Below, one piece after another: positions 1 to 6,780 of a stretch of 16,095 bases of DNA. The translations under genes were made by a program, and so were the position numbers. Position 1 is the first letter of the stretch, and every line of letters begins with the position of its first letter. The notes under the pieces were generated by a model. The model made no database searches. It was not told the DNA's origin and was given only the letters and a program-made list of their open reading frames with translations. Source of the stretch: an uncultured Vogesella sp. Its GTDB lineage: Bacteria > Pseudomonadota > Gammaproteobacteria > Burkholderiales > Chromobacteriaceae. The stretch spans positions 1-16,095 of the forward strand of contig CAMLGD010000057.1 in the NCBI GenBank assembly GCA_946479405.1, given 5' to 3'.

Positions 1-787
1 GCATGTACACGCGGTTGTGCTTCACGAACAGGTCCTGGCCTTCCACCAGCTCCACGCCCATCTGCTGCGCCAGGAACGCATGTTCGAAATAGGCGCTGTT
101 GTGGTGGCCGGGGGTGAGCACCACCACGGTGGGGTTCTCTGCCAGGCTGGCGTGGCGCAGGGTGTTGAGCAGCAGGGTGGGGTAGTGCTGCACCGGGGCC
201 ACCGCGTGGCTGGCGAACAGCTCGGGGAACAGCCGCATCATCATCTTGCGGTTTTCCAGCATGTAGGACACGCCGGAGGGCACGCGCAGATTGTCTTCCA
301 GCACGTAGAAGTTGCCGTCGCTGTGGCGGATCACGTCCACGCCGGTGATGTGCGCATAGATGCGGTGCGGCAGGTCCAGCCCCTGCATCGCCGGCTGGTA
401 CTGGCTGTTGGAGAACACCTGCTCGGCGGGAATGATGCCGGCCTTCACGATGTGCTGCTCGTGGTAGATGTCGTGCAGGAAGGCGTTCAGCGCGGTGACG
501 CGCTGGCGCATGCCGGCTTCCAGCGTGCGCCAGTCGCTGGCGGGAATGATGCGCGGCACGCTGTCGAAGGGAATCAGCCGCTCGGCGCCGGAATCATCGC
601 CGTACACGGCGAAGGTGATGCCGACGCGGTGGAACATCAGGTCGGCTTCGGCACGCTTGCGCGCCAGGGTCTGCGGCGACTGCGAGTGCAGCCAGTGGGC
701 AAAGTTGCGGTAGTGCGGGCGGATTCCACCGCTGGCGAGCAGCATTTCGTCGTAGTGGTGCGCTTCGGGCAAGGTCAGGGCATGCAT
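1..787 (-). CDS. Circularly permuted type 2 ATP-grasp protein, N-terminal part (cut by window edge)
   Basis: The minus strand is open from the ATG at 787 down to position 1 with no stop, so about 262 N-terminal residues are visible and the C-terminus lies outside the window. The protein starts MHALTLPEAHHYDEML and contains the stretch YGDDSGAERLIPFDSVPRII (about residues 61-80), then HSDGNFYVLEDNLRVPSG, typical of the DUF404/DUF407 circularly permuted ATP-grasp family. Members are usually about 470-490 residues. They are predicted ATP-dependent ligases of unknown substrate, generally encoded beside an alpha-E (DUF403) protein and a transglutaminase-like protein, which would lie to the left here. 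The start is chosen because GGAG stands 8 bases upstream; an overlapping frame starting at 866 is a shadow. The family call is secure, the biochemical role is not known. Confidence 0.88.
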   Translation of the reverse strand, partial: MHALTLPEAHHYDEMLLASGGIRPHYRNFAHWLHSQSPQTLARKRAEADLMFHRVGITFAVYGDDSGAERLIPFDSVPRIIPASDWRTLEAGMRQRVTALNAFLHDIYHEQHIVKAGIIPAEQVFSNSQYQPAMQGLDLPHRIYAHITGVDVIRHSDGNFYVLEDNLRVPSGVSYMLENRKMMMRLFPELFASHAVAPVQHYPTLLLNTLRHASLAENPTVVVLTPGHHNSAYFEHAFLAQQMGVELVEGQDLFVKHNRVYM

Positions 788-978
788 GGCGCGTTCTCCG
801 GCTGTTCATCGTCAACAGCAGTTCAGCAAGGCCTGTGCCAGTGGCCGGCAGCAAAAAAACATTCAAGCTGGCGGGATTTTGCCCCGAAATAAGGCATGCG
901 CATGGGCTGCCACGATACGGGCGTCATGCTGGTGCGCGATGCCCCTGTTTGGCTCATGGTGTTGTCCACTGCGGCAGC

Positions 979-1008
979 TTGTCACTGTGGAATGTGAGCT
1001 CGTATATT
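979..1008 (+). promoter_or_regulatory. Sigma70-like promoter for the membrane diguanylate cyclase gene
   Basis: TTGTCA at 979-984 and TATATT at 1003-1008 are separated by 18 bases. The expected transcription start is near 1015, only about 14 bases before the predicted start codon at 1029, so the transcript would have a very short leader. No convincing Shine-Dalgarno sequence precedes 1029, which fits a near-leaderless message or a slightly later start such as 1041 or 1089. Confidence 0.5.
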
Positions 1009-1028
1009 GATGCCTTGTTGCTATCGAA

Positions 1029-2642
1029 ATGCCACTTCCCATGCATTCAGCTTTGAGCCGTACCCCTACCGCCAGCAGCGCGGTGCCCATGGCGAACGGC
1101 TTTTACCAGCCATTACCGCTAACGGTGTTGTTGACGCCATCACGCGGGCGCTGGCAGCTGGCGCTGGCCTGGCTGCTGTCGCTGGCGGCCTGCCTGTGGC
1201 TGGGCGTGGTGCAGCTGTATGGCGGCTGGTATGGCTATAGCGTGAGTTATGGCGGGCTGTCGTTTGTGGTCAGCATCTACCCGCCGTTGACCATCGCCAC
1301 CTTGTGGGTGCTGTGGTTCGGTTACGCCTGGGGTGCCAGCCTGGCCTATCTCTCCACGCTGCTGGTTGCCTTTCTGTCCGGCCTGTCACCCGGCTGGGCG
1401 CTGCTGTTTGCCTTTGCCAACCCGCTGGGGCTGCTGGTGATGGCGCTGGTGTACCAGCATGTGAATGTGCGTTACGTGCCGTCGTCGCTGGCGTCCTTGC
1501 TGTTCTTCGTCACCATCTGCTTTATTTCTGCGGTTTCCAGCGCCACCGGCTCCTTCATCTGGAGTTACAGCAACAAGCTGTCGGCGATGGGCGCATTTGC
1601 GGTGTGGCAGGGCTGGTGGTCCGGCAATTTCCTGCAAAGCATTACCACCTGCGGTCCGTTATTGCTGCTGACACCGTGGTTGCTGCGCTGGCGGCAGCAA
1701 CGTTGGCCGCAGGCTGCGGCCAAGGCGCCGTTGCAGCCGCGCTGGGCGCTGCTAGTGGCGCTGACATCGCTGGGCGGGGTGTTGGCTTTCTTGTGGCTAT
1801 CGTTTCTGCTGGCCGACCGCAGTGTGATGACCATGGGTGGCGACAGCTCCGGTGCCTGGCAACAGCGCGCGCTGCTGTATCGCGATTCGGCGATGTCAGT
1901 GTACTGGGTGCTGTCGGTGCTGCTGCTGGCGCTGGTGTTCCTTGGCTACCGCTTTTTCATGCAGCGCACGCTGCAGCTCAAGCTGGCCGCGGAGCGGGTG
2001 GCCTACGAGCGTGATCTGGCGCTGCGCCGTCAGGGCGAAGCCGAGGTGGCGCGCAATGCCTTGCACCAGCTCAACCTGGAGTTGGCCGCCCGCATGAGCG
2101 AGGTGGAGCAACTGCAGGCGCAACTGCGCGAACAGGCCAGCCGCGATCCGCTGACCGGCTTGTACAACCGCCGCTATCTGCATCAGCGGCTGCCGCAGCT
2201 GTTGCAGCGCGCGCAGCGCGGCGGGCAGGCATTGTGCGTGGTGCTGATCGATCTGGACCACTTCAAGGCGGTGAACGATCAGCACGGCCACGCCAGCGGC
2301 GATGCGGTGCTCAAGCTGTTTGCCGGCCTGTTTGCCGGCTTGCTGCAGCCGGAGGACATCGTTGCCCGCTATGGTGGAGAAGAGTTCTGCCTGGTGTTGC
2401 CGCAGCGCTCCTTGGGCGAGGTGGACGCGCTGCTGCGGGCGCTGCAGGCGGCTTACAGTGGCAGCCGCCTGGCGTGTGCCAGCGGTGAGCTGTACGGCTT
2501 GACCTTTTCCGCCGGCATCGCGCTGGCGCAAGGCGGGCAGGATAGCGAGGACAGCCTGCTGCAACAGGCGGATGCGGCGCTGTACCAGGCCAAGGCGGCG
2601 GGGCGCAACAGCTGGCGCCAGTATCTGCCGGTGGTGGCCTAG
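1029..2642 (+). CDS. Membrane-anchored GGDEF diguanylate cyclase with MASE1-like sensor region
   Basis: The 537-residue protein has a hydrophobic N-terminal half with about eight membrane segments (roughly residues 42-310, containing WQGWWSGNFLQS near 193-204) that resembles MASE1-type integral membrane sensors. A probable coiled coil follows (315-372) and then a complete GGDEF domain beginning DPLTGLYNRR (373-382), with active-site motif GGEEF at 449-453. GGDEF enzymes condense two GTP into cyclic di-GMP, and the intact motif predicts activity. The allosteric inhibition site RxxD, expected five residues before GGEEF, reads QPED (440-443), so product inhibition is probably lost. The start at 1029 has no clear ribosome binding site; 1041 and 1089 are in-frame alternatives. 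A terminator follows at 2670-2699, so the gene is monocistronic. The signal sensed is unknown. Confidence 0.9.
   Translation: MPLPMHSALSRTPTASSAVPMANGFYQPLPLTVLLTPSRGRWQLALAWLLSLAACLWLGVVQLYGGWYGYSVSYGGLSFVVSIYPPLTIATLWVLWFGYAWGASLAYLSTLLVAFLSGLSPGWALLFAFANPLGLLVMALVYQHVNVRYVPSSLASLLFFVTICFISAVSSATGSFIWSYSNKLSAMGAFAVWQGWWSGNFLQSITTCGPLLLLTPWLLRWRQQRWPQAAAKAPLQPRWALLVALTSLGGVLAFLWLSFLLADRSVMTMGGDSSGAWQQRALLYRDSAMSVYWVLSVLLLALVFLGYRFFMQRTLQLKLAAERVAYERDLALRRQGEAEVARNALHQLNLELAARMSEVEQLQAQLREQASRDPLTGLYNRRYLHQRLPQLLQRAQRGGQALCVVLIDLDHFKAVNDQHGHASGDAVLKLFAGLFAGLLQPEDIVARYGGEEFCLVLPQRSLGEVDALLRALQAAYSGSRLACASGELYGLTFSAGIALAQGGQDSEDSLLQQADAALYQAKAAGRNSWRQYLPVVA
1700..1711 (+). repeat. Copy of dispersed 12-mer ASGTTGGCCGCA (ACG variant), inside a CDS
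   Basis: This is an exact ACGTTGGCCGCA within the diguanylate cyclase gene, at the codons for Arg-Trp-Pro-Gln after the last sensor helices. It is half of a perfect inverted repeat: TTGGCCGCA at 1703-1711 and TGCGGCCAA at 1715-1723, with a 3-base loop. Confidence 0.75.
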
Positions 2643-2669
2643 CGTGCTGCCGCTGGCCGGTGCCTTCCA

Positions 2670-2699
2670 CCCGCTGCCCGGCAGCGGGTTTTGTTTTTT
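2670..2699 (+). terminator. Rho-independent terminator after the membrane diguanylate cyclase
   Basis: An 8-bp stem CCCGCTGC / GCAGCGGG (2670-2677 and 2681-2688) with a 3-base loop is followed by TTTTGTTTTTT. It lies 28 bases after the stop codon. Confidence 0.9.
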
Positions 2700-2716
2700 G
2701 GATGCCGGTGGCAACA

Positions 2717-2728
2717 AGGTTGGCCGCA
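2717..2728 (+). repeat. Copy of dispersed 12-mer ASGTTGGCCGCA (AGG variant)
   Basis: This exact AGGTTGGCCGCA lies between two convergent terminators, 3' of the diguanylate cyclase and 3' of azoR. It is preceded by A, so it also matches the longer AAGGTTGGCCGCA shared with three other copies. Confidence 0.8.
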
Positions 2729-2755
2729 AGCGCCGGCTGGCGGCGACTGCGGACA

Positions 2756-2781
2756 CAAAAATGCCCCGCACGGGCGGGGCA
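2756..2781 (-). terminator. Rho-independent terminator of azoR
   Basis: Read on the minus strand, an 8-bp stem TGCCCCGC / GCGGGGCA (2774-2781 and 2762-2769) with a 4-base loop is followed by a T tract (complement of 2757-2761). It lies about 60 bases downstream of the azoR stop. Confidence 0.85.
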
Positions 2782-2839
2782 CAAGCAGACAGAGGAGAGA
2801 GTAGCCGCGGCAGGGACTGGCCCGGCCGCGTCAGGCACA

Positions 2840-3442
2840 TCAGGCGGCGGCGATGGCGGCCTTGGCGGCAGTCAGTGCCGCTTCGCGGGCATCACCACCC
2901 ATGGCCACGCCTTCGGCGCGGATGAACTGCACATCGCTGATGCCGAGGAAGCCCAGCACGGTCTTCAGGTAGTCTTCCTGGAAGTCCATCTGCTGGCCTT
3001 GTTCGTTGCTGTACACGCCGCCGCGGGACGACACCACGTACACCTTCTTGCCGCCAGCCAGGCCTACCGGGCCGTTTTCGGTGTACTTGAAGGTGCGGCC
3101 GGCTACGGCCACGCGGTCGATCCAGGCCTTCAGTTGCGACGGGATGGAGAAGTTGTACATCGGCGCGCCGATGATCAGGATTTCGGCGGCCAGGAATTCA
3201 CCGATCAGCTGTTCGCTGCGGGCTGCTTCCTTGCGTTGCAGCTCGCTCCAGTCCGCCTGCTCGGTAAAGGCGGCGCCGAGTATCTCGCCGGACAGGTGCG
3301 GAATCTCCTGCTGTGCCAGATCGTAACGAATCACTTCGGTCTTGCCGTGACGCGCTTGCAGAGTGTCGACCAGGGCCTGGGTCAGGCCACGGGATACCGA
3401 GTTGGCGGCGAGGATGCTGGAATCAATGTGCAGGATTTTCAT
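2840..3442 (-). CDS. azoR: FMN-dependent NADH-azoreductase
   Basis: The 200-residue protein is a full-length flavodoxin-like member of the AzoR/AcpD family, which works as an FMN homodimer in the cytoplasm and reduces azo compounds and quinones with NAD(P)H. Visible family features are the FMN-phosphate loop HIDSSILAANSVS near the N-terminus (serines 9, 15, 17), the flavin-contacting PMYNFSIPSQLKAW (94-107), and VVSSRGGVY (136-144). The start at 3442 is supported by CGGAG placed 7 bases upstream. It is transcribed divergently from a LysR-type regulator 123 bp away, the common arrangement for azoreductase and quinone-stress genes, so that regulator is the likely controller of this gene. A strong terminator follows at 2756-2781. 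Physiological substrate is more likely quinones than dyes, by inference from the family. Confidence 0.93.
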   Translation of the reverse strand: MKILHIDSSILAANSVSRGLTQALVDTLQARHGKTEVIRYDLAQQEIPHLSGEILGAAFTEQADWSELQRKEAARSEQLIGEFLAAEILIIGAPMYNFSIPSQLKAWIDRVAVAGRTFKYTENGPVGLAGGKKVYVVSSRGGVYSNEQGQQMDFQEDYLKTVLGFLGISDVQFIRAEGVAMGGDAREAALTAAKAAIAAA

Positions 3443-3500
3443 GGTGCGGCTCCGTTGGGGGGTATGTGCCGCGCACTGCGGCGATGGGTGTACTTTATGT

Positions 3501-3510
3501 TTGTTACCAA
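3501..3510. promoter_or_regulatory. Possible LysR-type operator between azoR and the regulator gene
   Basis: TTGTTACCAA is a near-palindrome (8 of 10 positions match its reverse complement TTGGTAACAA). It lies in the 123-bp divergent intergenic region, about 55-65 bases from each start codon. TAAAAT at 3527-3532 could be a -10 element for the regulator gene, but no well-spaced -35 was found. It is suggestive only. Confidence 0.3.
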
Positions 3511-3565
3511 TCTGGCACTAGTCGGCTAAAATCGGATTCATTGTTCTACTGGTGGGATAATTGCC

Positions 3566-4504
3566 ATGCAGGACCTGAATGATCTGCTGTTCTTTGCCAA
3601 GGTGGTGGAGCACGGCGGCTTCAATGCCGCCAGTCGCCAGCTGGGCATTCCCAAGTCGCGGCTGTCGCGGCGGGTGGCCGAGCTGGAGGCCCGCATCGGC
3701 GTGCGGCTGCTGCAGCGCACTACGCGGCGGCTGGCGCTGACCGAGGTCGGCGCGCAGTACTACCAGCACTGCCAGGCGATGCTGGCCGAGGCCGAGGCGG
3801 CAGAGGAAACCATCGCCCGCCATACCGCCGAGCCGCGCGGGCTGGTGCGCGTCAGCTGCCCGGAGCTGCTGGCCAAGTCGCTGCTGTCCAGCGTGCTGCC
3901 GGAATTCATGGCGCGTTACCCGCAGGTGCGTATCGTGCTGGAAGTGACCGGCCGCCGCGTCGATCTGATCAACGACGGTATCGACGTGGCACTGCGCGTG
4001 CGGCAAAAACTGGACGACAGCGCCAGTGTGGTGGCGCGGGCGCTGTCGCAAAGCGAAAGCGCACTGGTGGCCAGCCCGGCGTTGATTGCGCAACTGGGCG
4101 TACCGCAGCAACCGGGGGCGCTGGCCGGCTGGCCGGCGCTGGTGATGAGCCGTCCGGACGGCCGTGCCGAGTGGCCGCTGCTGGACGAGGTGGGGCAGCT
4201 GTACAAGGTGGACATCCCGGCGCCACGGCTGATGACCGACGACCTGCTAGTGCTGCGCGAAGCGGCGATTGCCGGCAGCGGGGTGGCGCTATTACCGCTG
4301 ATGGTATGCCACGATGCGCTGGCTGATGGCCGCTTGCAGCGGCTGCTGCCCGGCTACAGCACGCCGGACGGCATTCTGCACCTGGCTTTCACTGGCCGCC
4401 GCCACCTGATCCCGGCAGTGCGCGCCTTTATCGATTTTCTGGTGGATACCGTGCCGTCGCGGCTGGCCAGCAGCATGGTGCAGGTGACGGCGTGCCCGTC
4501 GTAG
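3566..4504 (+). CDS. LysR-family transcriptional regulator
   Basis: The 312-residue protein has the standard LysR length and plan. The N-terminal winged helix-turn-helix covers about residues 3-62 (FFAKVVEHGGFNAASRQLGI, then SRLSRRVAELEARIGVRLLQ). A linker helix follows to about 90, then a periplasmic-binding-protein-like effector domain starting PRGLVRVSCPEL and running to the end. GGTGGGA precedes the start at 3566. Divergent placement from azoR suggests that it controls that gene, probably in response to quinone or electrophile stress, and also itself. The sequence belongs to the broad subgroup of LysR proteins linked to oxidoreductases; the effector cannot be predicted. The final 20 residues diverge from the usual ending, and no clear intrinsic terminator follows. 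Confidence 0.92.
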   Translation: MQDLNDLLFFAKVVEHGGFNAASRQLGIPKSRLSRRVAELEARIGVRLLQRTTRRLALTEVGAQYYQHCQAMLAEAEAAEETIARHTAEPRGLVRVSCPELLAKSLLSSVLPEFMARYPQVRIVLEVTGRRVDLINDGIDVALRVRQKLDDSASVVARALSQSESALVASPALIAQLGVPQQPGALAGWPALVMSRPDGRAEWPLLDEVGQLYKVDIPAPRLMTDDLLVLREAAIAGSGVALLPLMVCHDALADGRLQRLLPGYSTPDGILHLAFTGRRHLIPAVRAFIDFLVDTVPSRLASSMVQVTACPS

Positions 4505-4570
4505 ACGTGTCTCGGACTGTCGACAGCAGTACGCACTACTGTGCGTCAGGCAATTTGCGCTGCCTGCCAC

Positions 4571-4598
4571 CATGCCAGGGCATTCCTGCCCTATCATG
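4571..4598. other. Hairpin between the LysR gene and the mgtC-like gene
   Basis: CATG CC AGGGCA TTCC TGCCCT AT CATG forms a 6-bp stem with a 4-base loop, extended by CATG/CATG across a 2x2 internal loop. There is no T tract, so it is not a standard terminator. It could be an RNA structure 3' of the regulator gene or 5' of mgtC. The rest of 4505-4714 shows no confident promoter. Confidence 0.35.
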
Positions 4599-4714
4599 AC
4601 TATGACAAGTCTTGATTAATTCTTTTGCAAATAGAGGTGTGCGCTAAGCGGCCGCGAGCCTGGCTGCAGCCGCATATCGTCTGCCATGCATTCCTTCACA
4701 GGTTGGCGTTCGTC

Positions 4715-5464
4715 ATGAACATGATTTCCTTGCAGAACCTTGCTGACTACTGGTCGCTACAGCAGATCACGACCAATCTGATCGTGTTCCTGAATCTGCT
4801 GGGCGCACTGCTGCTCGGCATGGTGGTCGGTTACGAACGTACTTATCACGGCCGGGCCGCGGGGATGCGCACCTATGGGCTGGTGTGCATGGCCGCCGCC
4901 GCCCTGACCTCGATTGTCGGCTTTCCGGAACTATGGTTTGGCGGCCATGCGCCCAATGTCGCCATGGCTGACCCGACGCGCGTCATCCAGGGCATCGTCA
5001 CCGGTATTGGTTTTCTGGGCGCCGGCATGATCATGAAGGACGGGCTCAACATCAGCGGCCTGACCACCGCCGCCTCGATCTGGGCCTCGTCCGCCATCGG
5101 CGTGCTGGTGGGGGTGGGGTTCTACGCCTCGGCGATACTGCTTACCGGCTTGTCCGTGGTGTGCATGATGTGGATGTCGCGGCTGGAGCAGTGGCTGCCC
5201 ACGCATCAGGCGGTGGCGGTGAGCATCACTTTCAAGAGTGGTGCCATGCCGCGACGGGAGCTGCTGCAGGCGACCATGCGAGAGCTGGGTTATGGCATTG
5301 CCTGGGGCTCGCTGGCCATCAAGTGCCATGGCGATACGGTGGAGTGGCATTTTGTCGCCGTGGCGCACAGCAAGCAGCGCGGCAGTGTCTTGCCGGATAT
5401 TTCGCTGGCGCTAAGCAGCCACCAGGCGGTGGAAAGATTCTCGCTGTCCTATGCACGCAACTGA
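4715..5464 (+). CDS. MgtC/SapB family membrane protein
   Basis: Starting at the ATG at 4715, the product is 249 residues. An N-terminal hydrophobic domain of about five helices (22-152) carries the family signature GMVVGYERTYHGRAAGMRT (35-53), GIGFLGAGMI (97-106) and GLTTAASIWASSAIGVLVGVG (about 115-135). A soluble C-terminal domain (about 160-249) follows. MgtC proteins support growth in low magnesium, and in Salmonella MgtC acts on the F1Fo ATP synthase and on virulence; the role of non-pathogen homologues is poorly known. The frame is open back to a TTG at 4625, but AGGTTGG lies suitably before 4715 and family alignments start near MNMI-like residues, so the later start is preferred. No mgtA/mgtB transporter is adjacent. 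Inner-membrane location is expected. Confidence 0.85.
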   Translation: MNMISLQNLADYWSLQQITTNLIVFLNLLGALLLGMVVGYERTYHGRAAGMRTYGLVCMAAAALTSIVGFPELWFGGHAPNVAMADPTRVIQGIVTGIGFLGAGMIMKDGLNISGLTTAASIWASSAIGVLVGVGFYASAILLTGLSVVCMMWMSRLEQWLPTHQAVAVSITFKSGAMPRRELLQATMRELGYGIAWGSLAIKCHGDTVEWHFVAVAHSKQRGSVLPDISLALSSHQAVERFSLSYARN

Positions 5465-5491
5465 GTCACCGACGGGCACGGCTGCAGCCCA

Positions 5492-5503
5492 AGGTTGGCC
5501 GCA
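5492..5503 (+). repeat. Copy of dispersed 12-mer ASGTTGGCCGCA (AGG variant)
   Basis: This exact AGGTTGGCCGCA starts 28 bases after the mgtC-like stop codon. It is followed by GCGC, as is the copy at 2717 after one extra A. Confidence 0.8.
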
Positions 5504-5530
5504 GCGCTAACGCCAGCCCGTTCCTTCTGT

Positions 5531-5562
5531 ATGCCGGCTGCCGATGCCGGGCAGGCCGGCAT
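5531..5562. other. Large GC-rich hairpin downstream of the mgtC-like gene
   Basis: ATGCCGGC (5531-5538) pairs with GCCGGCAT (5555-5562). TGCC (5539-5542) pairs with GGCA (5550-5553) around one bulged base. The 12-bp stem is followed only by CACTTTG, so termination efficiency is doubtful. Confidence 0.45.
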
Positions 5563-5640
5563 CACTTTGCCCGCGCGCCGGTAGGTGCGTCTGGTTGCCG
5601 TGCCATGGACAAGGGCTGTCGGCTGGGCTACTGTCCTGCG

Positions 5641-5670
5641 CGCGGCGCGGCGCGGCGCGGCGCGGCGCGG
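5641..5670. repeat. Pentanucleotide tandem repeat (CGCGG)6
   Basis: There are six uninterrupted copies of CGCGG, ending 43 bases upstream of the predicted start of the PAS-GGDEF gene. The tract lies in its 5' untranslated region or promoter. Such tracts can change copy number by strand slippage. Five-base units would shift any reading frame passing through, including the in-frame extension that begins with GTG at 5585. Confidence 0.8.
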
Positions 5671-5713
5671 CAGGCGCCGTATCTCGGCAACTTCTACTCG
5701 GGGAGACGTCTGC

Positions 5714-6661
5714 ATGTCCGACGTGAGCGAATTAAGCAGCGACAATGCGGTTTACAAGACCTTGCTGGAATCGACCAGGGCTATTCCCTGGAAAATCGAC
5801 TGGGCCAGCATGCAGTTTGCCTATATCGGCCCGCAGATCGAGCCGCTGCTGGGCTGGAGCCAGGACAGCTGGGTCAGCGCCAATGACTGGGCGATGCGTA
5901 TCCACCCGGACGACCGCGACTACGTGGTCAACTTCTGCATTGCGCAATCACAGGCCGGTGTCGACCACGAGGCCGACTACCGGGCGCTGACCAGAGACAA
6001 CGGCTATGTGTGGGTCCGCGATGTGGTGCACGTGGTGCGCAACAGCGCCGGCGAGGTGGAAGCGCTGATCGGCTTCATGTTCGATATCAGCGAACGCAAG
6101 AAGACCGAGGAAAAGCTGCTGGCGCTGCAAAAGGAGCTGGAAGCCTTGTCGTTCAAGGATGGTCTGACCGGCATTGCCAACCGCCGTCGTTTTGACGCCT
6201 GCCTGGAACGGGAATGGGATGCTGCCCGTAGCAGTGCGCTGCCGTTGTCGCTGATCCTGCTCGATGTGGATTTCTTCAAGCAATACAATGACCTGTACGG
6301 CCATATCCAGGGTGACAAGTGTCTGACGGACATCGCGCAGACACTAAATCTGGCGGTAACCGGCCAGCGTGATCTGGTGGCGCGCTACGGCGGCGAGGAG
6401 TTTGTGCTCATCCTGCCGGAGACCGATGCCAACGGCGCACAGAAAGTCGCCGAGCGCTGCCAGCGCCTGATTGAAAAACTGGCCATCACCCACCAGTACT
6501 CGCCGCACGGCCAGCAGGTAACGCTCAGCATCGGGGTGGGCACGCTGTTTCCCGCTGCCGGCAGCAGCTCGGCCGACTTTGTCCAGGCCGTGGACCGGCA
6601 GCTGTACGTGGCCAAGCAGCGCGGTCGCAACCGGATCGAGGTCGTACCGCCGCTGGCATGA
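5714..6661 (+). CDS. PAS-GGDEF diguanylate cyclase (soluble)
   Basis: The 315-residue cytoplasmic protein has a PAS domain of the PAS_3 type (about 12-127, with MRIHPDDRDYV and the C-terminal FMFDISERKKTEEKL), a short signalling helix (128-146), and a full GGDEF domain starting FKDGLTGIANRRRFDACL with GGEEF at 226-230. It should make cyclic di-GMP from GTP under control of a small-molecule or redox signal at the PAS domain. The RxxD inhibitory site is absent: the matching residues read GQRD (217-220). The start at 5714 is favoured by GGGGAG 8 bases upstream. The frame is open back to 5585, but that extension would translate the CGCGG tract. No transmembrane segment is seen. No partner gene is evident, and the hydratase 119 bp downstream is functionally unrelated. 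Confidence 0.92.
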   Translation: MSDVSELSSDNAVYKTLLESTRAIPWKIDWASMQFAYIGPQIEPLLGWSQDSWVSANDWAMRIHPDDRDYVVNFCIAQSQAGVDHEADYRALTRDNGYVWVRDVVHVVRNSAGEVEALIGFMFDISERKKTEEKLLALQKELEALSFKDGLTGIANRRRFDACLEREWDAARSSALPLSLILLDVDFFKQYNDLYGHIQGDKCLTDIAQTLNLAVTGQRDLVARYGGEEFVLILPETDANGAQKVAERCQRLIEKLAITHQYSPHGQQVTLSIGVGTLFPAAGSSSADFVQAVDRQLYVAKQRGRNRIEVVPPLA

Positions 6662-6691
6662 CCTGCCGGGCCAGTACCCGATCCGTACTAT

Positions 6692-6724
6692 GCAAGGTTG
6701 GCCGCGCATTGCGGCCAACCTTGC
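6692..6724. repeat. Perfect palindrome built from two facing copies of the 12-mer
   Basis: GCAAGGTTGGCCGC (6692-6705) and GCGGCCAACCTTGC (6711-6724) are perfect 14-bp inverted arms around the loop GCATT. The right arm contains an exact minus-strand 12-mer (6710-6721). The left arm differs at the last base only (6695-6706). It starts 31 bases after the diguanylate cyclase stop. No T tract follows on either strand, so it is not a classical intrinsic terminator. Confidence 0.85.
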
Positions 6725-6780
6725 CAAACCTGGCTTGCGGCGGTAGAACAGCCGCTTTCTTTTTGCCCTGGAGTCCCACC

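Noticed and set aside
17..892. 291-codon plus-strand frame at the left edge
   Set aside because: It is antisense to the ATP-grasp gene, His/Val/Gln-rich with no domain. The minus-strand product clearly matches a known family.
1896..2840. 314-codon minus-strand frame under the diguanylate cyclase
   Set aside because: It is a shadow of the GGDEF coding sequence and would also run through two terminators.
5585..5713. GTG-started N-terminal extension of the PAS-GGDEF protein
   Set aside because: It would translate the CGCGG tract into an Arg/Ala-rich stretch unlike the family. GGGGAG before 5714 marks the better start.
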